From an uncultured SAR324 cluster bacterium (GTDB lineage: Bacteria; SAR324; NAC60-12): 14,818 nucleotides of DNA. The translations under genes and the position numbers were made by a program. Within the stretch, counting starts at the first letter, position 1; every line of letters starts with the position of its first letter. This document shows positions 1-6,429 of the stretch, piece after piece. The stretch spans positions 1-14,818 of the forward strand of contig CABXOR010000041.1 of assembly GCA_902513935.1 (NCBI GenBank). Direction: 5' to 3'. Under the pieces are notes generated by a model, which saw nothing but the letters and a program-made list of their open reading frames with translations, ran no database searches and had not been told where the DNA came from.

Positions 1-24
1 AAAAATCGTTCAGTGAAGGGATGT

Positions 25-432
25 ATGGAGGTTGGAAGTTTAAGAGAAGAAACAGGTACTGCAGAAGAAATTGCTTGCGAAAAAATTAATGTTTCCGTTG
101 TGGAACAGGAATTGGACAATGCAATACTTGAATATGCAATCAGTACATTCCCTTTTTCAAGTGCCTTTGAGAACGTCCCTGGTTATCGAGAAGAAGAGCT
201 TCCGGATTTGATAGAAGGTCTTATTTCTGAGGGAATCGTCAAGGTCGGTTTCTACTACGAAGAAATGCAGGAAAACCTGACAATCTTATATTTTCTTCGA
301 CTGGATGAAGAAAGACACGTTGTTCTGGGACTTGATCCAAACGAAGTCTGTGTCAGTATTTCAAATGTTGATGGTATTTTTCGTTTGAACGATGACCAAT
401 ACATGAATTTACTGAAAATTCCACTCTGCTGA
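25..432 (+). CDS. Hypothetical acidic protein, start uncertain
   Basis: I do not recognise this family. The product is about 135 residues, acidic and soluble, with no signal peptide or membrane segment. It has a central stretch rich in Glu/Asp (EEELPDLIEGLISEG, then an FYYEEM segment) and ends in a short KIPLC tail. The frame is open back to base 1, so the gene could begin upstream of the window. Inside the window a GTG at 13 and an ATG at 25 are possible starts. I chose 25 because AAGGG at 16-20 lies 4 nt before it, the same spacing as the strong ribosome site of the PuuD-like gene at 1432. It is followed after 49 nt by a kinase-like gene on the same strand, so the two may be co-transcribed. 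That it is a real gene is supported by length and codon pattern only; no function is assigned. Confidence 0.6.
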   Translation: MEVGSLREETGTAEEIACEKINVSVVEQELDNAILEYAISTFPFSSAFENVPGYREEELPDLIEGLISEGIVKVGFYYEEMQENLTILYFLRLDEERHVVLGLDPNEVCVSISNVDGIFRLNDDQYMNLLKIPLC

Positions 433-481
433 ATCATTCTGATTTTGCTAAATTCCCGAAAAAATTACAGTTTTAAGTTCC

Positions 482-1168
482 ATGTCTGAATTTTCGGATC
501 CTCCAACACTTCTTAAATCTGAAGCTGTTCAACTCTCTCTAATTGGGATGTCCGGTGCAGGAAAATCATACTGGTCCAAGAGAATGGAAAGTCTGGGTTT
601 CCAAATGTATAGTTGTGACGATCTAATTGCTGAACGTCTTGGACAGAAACTTGAAGAGAAAGGGAAGTCCACAATAAATCTAGCTAAGTGGATGGGGCAG
701 CCATTTTCAGAAGGATATCCGGAGGCAGAAGCTTTTTATCTTGAACTTGAAGGTGTCGTTATCTCTCAGATCTGCGATGAGTTGGAAAACAGCAGTCAAA
801 AAGATAAGCAAGTTGTTGTTGACACAACCGGAAGTCTGATTTATCTGGAAACAAAATTGCTCAACCGTCTGCGTAAATTGACCTTGACTGTACAACTAAA
901 ACTGCCGGAAGAAAAACATGAGCAGCTTTTTGAGGCATACCTCTTGGATCCTAAACCGGTCATCTGGGGAGGAGAATACCTCCCCCGTGAAGGAGAAAGT
1001 CCCAAAAACGCCTTGGGGAGATGCTACAGGGAGTTGCTTTCTTTCCGCAATAAAAGGTACGGTTTGCTGGCAGACTGTGTGCTGGATTATTCATTTCACC
1101 ACTGTGCCAAGACAGGAGTTGAAGAACTACTTGAGTTAGTTACAAACAACTACAAGATGAAGCCCTAA
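482..1168 (+). CDS. P-loop kinase, shikimate-kinase-like
   Basis: The 228-residue protein has a clear Walker A loop, GMSGAGKS, at residues 22-29, preceded by a short beta strand. A C-D-D motif at 45-47 falls where shikimate kinases carry their substrate-binding Asp. A second hydrophobic strand ends in DTTGS at 114-118, where true shikimate kinases have a Gly-Gly-Gly motif. Near the C terminus the segment FRNKRYGLLADCVLD resembles the R-x-x-Y-x-x-x-A-D pattern after the lid of shikimate kinases. The fold is therefore probably that of the shikimate kinase/gluconate kinase group, but the altered substrate motif and insertions make it unlikely to be a standard AroK. The substrate is unknown. There is no aro gene nearby. 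The ATG has no convincing ribosome site; it lies 49 nt after the upstream hypothetical gene. Confidence 0.75.
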   Translation: MSEFSDPPTLLKSEAVQLSLIGMSGAGKSYWSKRMESLGFQMYSCDDLIAERLGQKLEEKGKSTINLAKWMGQPFSEGYPEAEAFYLELEGVVISQICDELENSSQKDKQVVVDTTGSLIYLETKLLNRLRKLTLTVQLKLPEEKHEQLFEAYLLDPKPVIWGGEYLPREGESPKNALGRCYRELLSFRNKRYGLLADCVLDYSFHHCAKTGVEELLELVTNNYKMKP

Positions 1169-1342
1169 ATCATCCAACAGACCGCTTATCTCTTTTTCAA
1201 CATTAAGAAACAACAATGCTCCAACCATATCTTTGACTGTGTTTCTGGCTGTCTCAAAAAGATTTTACTACCTGCTAAAATACTTAGCCTCAGATGCAGT
1301 TTTTTCTAAAGTAAATACTTTTATCAACTCTTGCCGATTCAT
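1137..1342 (-). pseudogene. Possible decayed small gene, antisense
   Basis: Reading the minus strand from an ATG at 1342 gives 24 plausible codons (MNRQELIKVFTLEKTASEAK, then YFSR), then tandem stops TAG TAA. The same frame continues for about 42 more codons with a helical, protein-like pattern (ETARNTVKDMVGALLFLN, then VEKEISGLLDDLGL) to a TAA at 1139-1137. The second part overlaps the 3' end of the kinase gene. This could be a gene remnant broken by the tandem stops, a real 24-residue peptide, or chance. No ribosome site is visible before the ATG. I could not compare it with any family. Confidence 0.2.
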
Positions 1343-1369
1343 TTATTTTTCAAAATCAATAGTTATTAC

Positions 1370-1398
1370 TTGGAATTAGTTTGATAACAATCTATAAT
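1370..1398 (+). promoter_or_regulatory. Sigma70-type promoter of PuuD-like gene
   Basis: TTGGAA at 1370-1375 and a perfect TATAAT at 1393-1398 are separated by exactly 17 nt. The start codon at 1432 would leave a leader of roughly 25-30 nt. The leader contains AAGGAGG at 1421-1427, 4 nt before the ATG. This is the only strong Shine-Dalgarno sequence I see in the window, which suggests high expression of this gene. Confidence 0.7.
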
Positions 1399-1431
1399 AC
1401 ACATTTCCAATCTAAATAATAAGGAGGCACT

Positions 1432-2124
1432 ATGGAAATCATCTCGGTTGATGGTTGGTATTTATTGTTACGCTGGATACATCTGCTCGCAGGCATAACC
1501 TGGATCGGCTTGTTGTATTATTTTAATTTTGTGCAGGGGGAATGGTTTAAAGAAACTGATGCATCGGTCAAAACCGCGGCAGTCCAAAAACTTGTTCCTC
1601 GCGCTCTTTGGTGGTTTAGATGGTCCGCCATGTTCACTTTTCTTGCAGGTGCACTGATCTTGATTTCCAAAGGGATGAAGGGATGGGAAATTTTTGCAAC
1701 ATCCTGGGGCGTTGTAATCCTTACCGGAGCCGCTCTTGGAACATTTATGTTTTTAAATGTGTGGTTGATCATCTGGCCGAAACAGCAAGTTGTAATCGCT
1801 TCTACAAATCAGGTAGCAGAAGGTGGAGAGGCTTTGCCTGATGCTGCAAGATGTGCTGCAAAAGCAGCATTGGCATCCAGAACAAATACATTATTTTCAA
1901 TTCCGATGCTTTTAATGATGGGTGCGGCAAGCCATTTCCCCGTTGGTGTGACAGAGAATACAAGTTTCTCTGGACTGTTTTGGGTCCTCGCTATAATTAT
2001 CGGGGTGCTAGAAATTAATGCAGTAATCGGCAAACCCGGGCCAATGGCCTCTGTAAAAGGCGTAATAAATTCCGGGCTTATCCTGACAGTAGTACTCTTT
2101 GGAGTTATAGGATTATTGGTCTAA
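1432..2124 (+). CDS. PuuD-type membrane protein (urate oxidase N-domain family)
   Basis: This 230-residue integral membrane protein has about six hydrophobic segments (roughly residues 9-31, 60-80, 88-116, 152-170, 181-202 and 208-229). The N terminus shows the family signature RWIHLLAGITWIGLLYYFNF (residues 14-33) with a conserved His17. WWFRW and RTNTLFSIPMLLMMG are further matches to the urate oxidase N-terminal domain family (PF06181). In characterised PuuD (urate hydroxylase) this membrane domain is fused to a C-terminal cytochrome c and oxidises urate. Here the protein is shorter and has no haem motif, but a separate cytochrome c gene follows at 2295. No other purine catabolism gene is visible, so urate as substrate is unproven. 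The start is fixed by a strong AAGGAGG site and a good promoter. Confidence 0.8.
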   Translation: MEIISVDGWYLLLRWIHLLAGITWIGLLYYFNFVQGEWFKETDASVKTAAVQKLVPRALWWFRWSAMFTFLAGALILISKGMKGWEIFATSWGVVILTGAALGTFMFLNVWLIIWPKQQVVIASTNQVAEGGEALPDAARCAAKAALASRTNTLFSIPMLLMMGAASHFPVGVTENTSFSGLFWVLAIIIGVLEINAVIGKPGPMASVKGVINSGLILTVVLFGVIGLLV

Positions 2125-2149
2125 GCACTTTAGATCATGCTTATTTTTT
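2122..2149 (+). terminator. Weak Rho-independent terminator
   Basis: TAAGCA (2122-2127, containing the stop codon) pairs with TGCTTA (2138-2143) across a 10-nt loop, followed at once by six T residues (2144-2149). The stem is short and AT-rich, so termination is probably partial. Confidence 0.35.
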
Positions 2150-2214
2150 AACTTTGTTTTCGAACGCAATAGTTCGGGGTTAAAAAGAATTAAAGATAAG
2201 CCACTCCCACCGCG

Positions 2215-2252
2215 TTACATCTCCCTATATTTTTAAATATGGGGAGATGTAA
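2215..2252. repeat. Long perfect-type palindrome (18-bp arms)
   Basis: Bases 2215-2232 pair with 2235-2252 over all 18 positions, with only one G-U wobble (2226 against 2241) and a 2-nt centre. In RNA this is a very stable hairpin with a GC-containing base (ACATCTCCC/GGGGAGATGT) and an AT-rich tip. No T-tract follows on either strand, so it is not a standard terminator. It lies between the PuuD-like gene and the cytochrome c gene, 42 nt before the latter's ATG. It could be an mRNA-stability or processing hairpin, or a regulator binding site. Confidence 0.7.
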
Positions 2253-2294
2253 ACTGATTCCATTTCACCGGCAATCTCAATCCCATTTCCAGTA

Positions 2295-2672
2295 ATGCCC
2301 CACTTTTGTTCTATACTCATTTTGTTTTTATTGCTCACAAGTTGTGACCTAGACATTTTCAAAGAAACTGATACAGATGTGGAAGTGGTTTCTGAGAAAA
2401 ATAATGAGACCTTGACTTTAGGCAATGATCCTGAAAAAGGTAAGGTCGTTTATTATGCCAACTGCATTTCCTGCCATAATTATAATCCAAAAAAACCTGG
2501 AAGTATCGGGCCACAAATATACAGGTCTTCAAAAGAACTTCTCTCAAATAAAATTAATTTCGGGAAATATCCAAAAAATTACAAACCAAAAATGTCAACC
2601 AAAATAATGCCTTTACTGCCTCATTTAGATAAGGAGATTGCAAATTTACATGCATTTTTAAATGCTCCTTAA
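2295..2672 (+). CDS. Lipoprotein class I cytochrome c
   Basis: The 125-residue protein starts with a lipoprotein signal peptide (a hydrophobic run ending L-L-T-S-C, lipidation Cys17). An acidic linker rich in Asp, Glu and Thr follows, then a small cytochrome c domain from about residue 45. The haem site is CISCH, followed by a Gly-Pro (SIGPQIY) and a late Met-rich segment (YKPKMSTKIMPLLPHL) that could supply the axial Met. A C-terminal helix (EIANLHAFLNAP) is typical of class I cytochromes. The residue after the lipid Cys is Asp, which in enterobacteria favours inner-membrane retention. It would act as an electron carrier on the periplasmic face. It follows a PuuD-type membrane protein whose known homologues carry a fused cytochrome c, so it is a candidate partner. 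Confidence 0.85.
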   Translation: MPHFCSILILFLLLTSCDLDIFKETDTDVEVVSEKNNETLTLGNDPEKGKVVYYANCISCHNYNPKKPGSIGPQIYRSSKELLSNKINFGKYPKNYKPKMSTKIMPLLPHLDKEIANLHAFLNAP

Positions 2673-2675
2673 TGA

Positions 2676-2846
2676 GCAAGAACAGAGACGCAGATTCAGC
2701 TTCTAGGTAAAAAAGATAAAATGTTTGCGAATCATGGAAAAGAACTTGGTGAAGCGTTGATGGAAACAATTAACGCAACTTTTACATATATTTTCATTTC
2801 CTTCAAATCCCCCTTTTTATGGCATGAGAATTGCCTTTTCTACTAA
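2676..2846 (+). other. Short open frame, possible gene remnant
   Basis: The frame is open from just after the cytochrome c stop codon to TAA at 2844-2846. It contains an ATG at 2721 and a fairly protein-like stretch (KMFANHGKELGEALMETI). After about residue 20 from that ATG the composition turns hydrophobic and aromatic and looks non-coding. It is unrecognised, with no clear ribosome site. It may be a decayed gene fragment or chance. Confidence 0.15.
2821..2839 (+). terminator. Possible weak terminator
   Basis: GGCA (2821-2824) and TGCC (2832-2835) enclose a 7-nt loop and are followed by TTTTC. It is downstream of the cytochrome c gene and ahead of aat. The stem is only 4 bp, so support is slight. 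A second small stem, TAAGC/GCTTA with a 4-nt loop at 2867-2880, is followed by ATTTT. Confidence 0.25.
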
Positions 2847-2934
2847 TACGCGTGATTAACCGTGAGTAAGCCTGTGCTTAATTTTAGTTTAACTGAAGCC
2901 CTATAAAATAAGCAAAGATCTCTAAAAAGTTGCC

Positions 2935-3654
2935 GTGCCGGTTTATCAGCTGATTCCTGAAATATCCCTGTTTCCACCAATAGAAGAGGCGGAAGATGAC
3001 GGTTTATTAGCAGTTGGCGGAGATCTGACTAAAGAGCGTTTGCTTAGTGCATACCGGAGAGGAATTTTCCCTTGGTATGAAGTAGGTCAACCAATATTGT
3101 GGTGGAGCCCTGATCCGCGTTTAGTTTTATTTCCGGATGAATTAATAATTTCACGCAGTCTGCGCAAAATCCTGCGAAAGGAACAGTTTGAAATTCGTTT
3201 CGATACTGTATTTCATGAAGTAATAAAATCTTGTGCTGATGTTAGGACAAAGCAGGGAGAAGGAACTTGGATAATTCCGGAAATGCAGCATGCCTATACT
3301 GAGTTACATCAGGAGGGTTTTGCACATTCTGTTGAAAGCTGGCTTGATGGGAAATTGGTCGGAGGTCTTTATGGAATTTCAATGGGACAATGTTTTTTTG
3401 GTGAATCTATGTTCAGTACAATGAACGATTCCTCCAAAGTGGCTTTAGTTGCCTTGGCAGATTTTTCTCAACGAGTAGGTATTAAACTGATTGATTGTCA
3501 AATGACAACACCACATCTGTTGAGTTTGGGTGCGAGAGAAATAAAACGGGCGGTTTTTCTTAAATTGTTGAAAAAACATCTTGAAACTCACTCTATCAAG
3601 GGTCTGTGGAATAACGGTCCTGTTTCAATGAAAGTAAACTTGTTACAAAATTGA
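2935..3654 (+). CDS. aat: Leucyl/phenylalanyl-tRNA-protein transferase
   Basis: Aat transfers Leu or Phe from aminoacyl-tRNA to the N terminus of cytosolic proteins that begin with Arg or Lys, marking them for ClpS/ClpAP degradation. The 239-residue product matches the family end to end: GLLAVGGDL near residue 25, YRRGIFPWY, a WWSPDPRLVLFP segment, SRSLRK, GEGTWI, HSVESW, LVGGLYGISMGQCFFGESMF, SKVALVAL and KLIDCQ near the C terminus. The length is normal for the family. The start is GTG, because no upstream ATG gives a longer family match and the N terminus VYQLIPEISLFPP aligns well. No Shine-Dalgarno is visible. One base separates its stop from the next ATG, so the SPOR gene is probably translationally coupled. 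Confidence 0.95.
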   Translation: MPVYQLIPEISLFPPIEEAEDDGLLAVGGDLTKERLLSAYRRGIFPWYEVGQPILWWSPDPRLVLFPDELIISRSLRKILRKEQFEIRFDTVFHEVIKSCADVRTKQGEGTWIIPEMQHAYTELHQEGFAHSVESWLDGKLVGGLYGISMGQCFFGESMFSTMNDSSKVALVALADFSQRVGIKLIDCQMTTPHLLSLGAREIKRAVFLKLLKKHLETHSIKGLWNNGPVSMKVNLLQN

Positions 3655-3655
3655 A

Positions 3656-4375
3656 ATGCCAGAATCAAAAGGGAATAAAGTTTTTCGAATTCAACTGACG
3701 GTTTCAGTTGTTGTACTTCTGTTGACTTTGAGTGCCTTCAGCCTGGTTGCAGCTTTTTATTTAGGAATGACAACCGGCATTAGCATGCAGCGTCCCCCAG
3801 AAGGTTCTGTTGCAAACACAGATATTTCTGCAGATAAGCCTTTGTCAGATGAAGAACTGAAGTTTTTTGGACTCAGTGAGCGGAAAAAAGACCAAGATTC
3901 GTTCGACATGGAAGAGTTACGTGACTTGAAAAAGAAAACAACTGAACTAACTAAAGCTACAAAAACACCGGATTCAGCCTCACCGAAAGTACCAAAAACA
4001 GAAACTCCAACAGTGGAAGCGCCGGATAGTCCTGCATCTGAACAAAAAACTGTGGTTAAAAAATCTGTTCCTGTTCTCAAAACTGTCGTTCCTAAAAAAC
4101 CGGATAATGTAAAAATTCCTGTAGTCAAATCAAAGAAAGATGCAACTTACACTATTCAGGTTTTAGCTTCACGAAAGCATGCAAATGCTAAAAATCTGCT
4201 TGAAAAACTTAAGCAAAACGGTTTTATAGATGCTTTTATTTTTAAACATACTGCAGGAAACAAAACCCTTTATCGAGTTCGTGTTGGTAAAATAAAGCGT
4301 TCAGAGACTAATAATTTAGCCAACAAACTCAAAGAACTAAAATTTATTAATTCCGTCCAAGTTACACGCTTCTGA
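3656..4375 (+). CDS. SPOR-domain membrane protein
   Basis: The 239-residue protein has a short cytoplasmic N terminus and one membrane helix (about residues 12-36). A long Lys/Pro/Thr/Ser-rich periplasmic linker (about 45-160) follows, and then a C-terminal SPOR domain (about 163-239: YTIQVLASRKHANAKNLLEKL, with YRVRVGKIK and a final VQVTRF strand). SPOR domains bind peptidoglycan glycan strands lacking stem peptides and are found in division and cell-wall proteins such as FtsN and DedD. The layout matches that class, but the family is too broad to name this protein. Its ATG is 1 nt after the aat stop, with no ribosome site of its own, so coupling to aat is likely. The low-complexity linker is variable within the family. 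Confidence 0.85.
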   Translation: MPESKGNKVFRIQLTVSVVVLLLTLSAFSLVAAFYLGMTTGISMQRPPEGSVANTDISADKPLSDEELKFFGLSERKKDQDSFDMEELRDLKKKTTELTKATKTPDSASPKVPKTETPTVEAPDSPASEQKTVVKKSVPVLKTVVPKKPDNVKIPVVKSKKDATYTIQVLASRKHANAKNLLEKLKQNGFIDAFIFKHTAGNKTLYRVRVGKIKRSETNNLANKLKELKFINSVQVTRF

Positions 4376-4378
4376 AGT

Positions 4379-4489
4379 GTGTCCAAAATTGATAAGCTCG
4401 TTAAAATTCTAAATATCACATTTTTTTTATTAATATTCAGCTTATCTTTCAATTACATACATCTTGATATCCAGAACAGGAATCCATGA
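4379..4489 (+). CDS. Possible 36-residue membrane peptide
   Basis: A GTG at 4379 opens a 36-codon frame ending in TGA at 4487-4489, which overlaps the ATG of the next gene (ATGA). The peptide has a basic N terminus (MSKIDKLVK), one hydrophobic helix (ILNITFFLLIFSLSF) and a short polar tail (HLDIQNRNP). The frame is the same as that of the preceding SPOR gene, right after its stop. The topology and the ATGA overlap are typical of coupled small membrane proteins. There is no clear ribosome site, and a hydrophobic AT-rich frame this short could arise by chance. Confidence 0.35.
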   Translation: MSKIDKLVKILNITFFLLIFSLSFNYIHLDIQNRNP

Positions 4490-5181
4490 GTAATTATTGG
4501 CGTTTTTCACGCTCAACTTATTATTCTGTTGTTGCAGCGCTGCCGTTACTGGTGGCATACGAAATACTGGTTATTCTAACACAATCCCGTTATTGGAGTC
4601 TCAGGAATGCCGCAGATATGTGGATCCGGACTTTTCTAATGGCCTTCGATCTTCAAGCGCAACACCTGACTTTTGTGATGATCGGCACCTTATTCGCTTT
4701 GATTCCGTTAGCAAAATCTTACTCTGCCGGAGTTCGGCTTAAGGTTAATTATTTTGTACTGATGCTAGTAGAGGCTTTTGTTTATAGCCTTCTTCTTGGG
4801 GGTCTGCTGCAATCAATTTTACGGGTGAGTGGGCTGTCTTCTGGAGGACCTGGAAATGGTCCACTTCAGAATTTTGCACTTTCCTTGGGAGCAGGTTTAT
4901 TTGAAGAAATCATTTTTCGAGTACTATTGCTCAACCTGCTTTTTTTACTCTTGAAACCTTTCTTGAAAAGCAAGGTCAGTGCAGCCGTTGTTTCTGTTTT
5001 AGTTGCCTCATTCCTTTTCTCAATGAGTCACTATATCGGTACTATGGCTGATCAATGGCAGTGGTACAGTTTCATGTTTCGCTGGGTTGCAGGATTATTG
5101 TTCACTGTCCTTTATTTCATACGCGGCTTTGCCATAACAGCCTATACTCATGCACTATATGATATTTGGGTTCTTGTTTGA
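4486..5181 (+). CDS. CPBP-family intramembrane metalloprotease
   Basis: This 231-residue integral membrane protein has about six to seven hydrophobic segments. It carries all the motifs of the CPBP (CaaX protease and bacteriocin-processing; ABI/Rce1-like) family: E140-E141-x-x-x-R145, F178-x-x-x-H182 and H222-x-x-x-D226. In Rce1-type enzymes these Glu and His residues form the metal-dependent active site within the membrane, so it is probably an active protease. The substrate cannot be told from sequence; bacterial members include bacteriocin-maturation and immunity proteins and many of unknown role. It sits last in the aat-SPOR cluster. The start overlaps the stop of the small frame before it. 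A weak ACAGGA lies about 6 nt upstream. Confidence 0.85.
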   Translation: MSNYWRFSRSTYYSVVAALPLLVAYEILVILTQSRYWSLRNAADMWIRTFLMAFDLQAQHLTFVMIGTLFALIPLAKSYSAGVRLKVNYFVLMLVEAFVYSLLLGGLLQSILRVSGLSSGGPGNGPLQNFALSLGAGLFEEIIFRVLLLNLLFLLLKPFLKSKVSAAVVSVLVASFLFSMSHYIGTMADQWQWYSFMFRWVAGLLFTVLYFIRGFAITAYTHALYDIWVLV

Positions 5182-5201
5182 TTTTAGCTTTAAAATTAAT
5201 T

Positions 5202-5230
5202 TTGAGAAAGATATTATCAAATAGTGTAAT
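5202..5230 (+). promoter_or_regulatory. Sigma70-type promoter of DegT-family gene
   Basis: TTGAGA (5202-5207; 5 of 6 consensus) and TGTAAT (5225-5230; 5 of 6) are separated by 17 nt in the gap between the CPBP gene and the aminotransferase gene. The leader would be about 30 nt, so the aminotransferase may be a separate transcription unit. Confidence 0.5.
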
Positions 5231-5268
5231 CAAGCCACTTTAAGAATTTTCCATTCAAAACATAACTC

Positions 5269-6429
5269 GTGAAAGTCCCTCTACTCGATCTACGTCCACC
5301 TTTGGAGGATTTACGTGATGAAATTGTTGAAGCAATTTCTCAAGTCATTGATTCAACGCGATACATTATGGGGCCTGAAATTGACAACTTGGAAAAAGAA
5401 ATTGCTGAATATTGCGGTACCGCGGACGCAGTAGGAGTGTCGTCCGGAACTGATGCCCTTTTGCTTTCACTTATGGTTTTAGATGTTGGGCCTGGAGATC
5501 TTGTGTTGACTAGTAATTTTTCTTTCTTTGCTACTGCCGGCGTTGTCGCCCGTCTGAATGCGACCCCGGTATTTGTAGACATTGATCCGGAAACATATAA
5601 CATTGATCCGGAATGTGTGAGAATGACTTTGGCAGAAATGGATAAGGAAACCCGGAAACGAGTAAAGGCTATTATTCCGGTTCATCTCTACGGCCAATGT
5701 GCAGACATGAAAGCAATATTAAATATTGCTGCTGAATATAAAATTCCTGTTATTGAAGATGGTGCACAGGCAATTGGTGCAGAGTGCGAGATTGATGGGA
5801 AAAAGAGGCCTGCAGGCAGTTTGGGTGATTTTGGCTGTTTTTCCTTCTTTCCTTCAAAAAATTTAGGTGGTGTAGGAGATGGTGGGATTGTCACAGTCAA
5901 TAAACCTGAACTAGCAGAAAAGTTACGTCTCAAACGAGTTCATGGAGGCGAGCGGAAATATTTCCATCGTGTGATTGGAGGAAACTTTCGGCTTGACCCC
6001 ATTCAGGCAACCGTAATACGTGTTAAACTACCACACCTGAGCCACTGGCACAACCAGCGTCAGAATAATGCTGAGTACTACAACAAGTTGTTTGCTGAAA
6101 CAAGTTTCGGCGGGAGAATAAGTTTACCTCAGGTCATGCATCCCAAAAGGCTGCAAAATCCTCACATCTACAATCAGTATGTAATCAGAGTTGAACAGCG
6201 TGATCAATTGCAATCATTTCTGGCAGAAAACGAAATTTCAGCAGAAGTATATTACCCACTTCCTTTTCACCTGCAAGAATGTTTTCTGGACTTAGGTGGT
6301 AAAGCAGGAGACTTCCCGGTTTCTGAGAAGGCAGCAAAAGAGGTACTTGCTTTGCCTGTTTATCCCGGATTAAATCCGCAAATGCAGGAAGCGGTTGTAG
6401 AGAAAATTGAAGAATTCTATCAGACTTAA
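5269..6429 (+). CDS. DegT/DnrJ/EryC1 family PLP-dependent sugar aminotransferase
   Basis: The 386-residue protein is a full-length member of the family that transfers an amino group from glutamate to a nucleotide-linked keto-sugar, for lipopolysaccharide, capsule or glycan building. It shows RYIMGPEIDNLE, SSGTDAL at 59-65 (PLP phosphate site), YGQCADM, VIEDGAQAIGA at 161-171 (Asp164 pairs with the PLP ring nitrogen) and FSFFPSKNLGG with the PLP lysine K197. The sequence resembles the WbpE/WlbC branch, which acts on UDP-3-keto-N-acetylglucosaminuronate, but branch assignment by eye is weak. No other sugar-nucleotide gene is in the window. The start is GTG with no ribosome site. The stop overlaps the convergent EF-G stop by 3 bases. 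Confidence 0.88.
   Translation: MKVPLLDLRPPLEDLRDEIVEAISQVIDSTRYIMGPEIDNLEKEIAEYCGTADAVGVSSGTDALLLSLMVLDVGPGDLVLTSNFSFFATAGVVARLNATPVFVDIDPETYNIDPECVRMTLAEMDKETRKRVKAIIPVHLYGQCADMKAILNIAAEYKIPVIEDGAQAIGAECEIDGKKRPAGSLGDFGCFSFFPSKNLGGVGDGGIVTVNKPELAEKLRLKRVHGGERKYFHRVIGGNFRLDPIQATVIRVKLPHLSHWHNQRQNNAEYYNKLFAETSFGGRISLPQVMHPKRLQNPHIYNQYVIRVEQRDQLQSFLAENEISAEVYYPLPFHLQECFLDLGGKAGDFPVSEKAAKEVLALPVYPGLNPQMQEAVVEKIEEFYQT

Noticed and set aside
2161..2176. CGAAC/GTTCG stem with 6-nt loop as a terminator
   Set aside because: The stem is only 5 bp and no T-tract follows on either strand.
3757..4128. 123-codon minus-strand open frame across the SPOR linker
   Set aside because: It results from the low-complexity Lys/Pro/Thr linker of the SPOR protein on the other strand.
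4373..4375. TGA at the end of the SPOR gene read as selenocysteine or readthrough, because the frame stays open afterwards
   Set aside because: The SPOR domain is complete at this stop, and the following peptide looks like a separate membrane segment; no SECIS-like hairpin follows.
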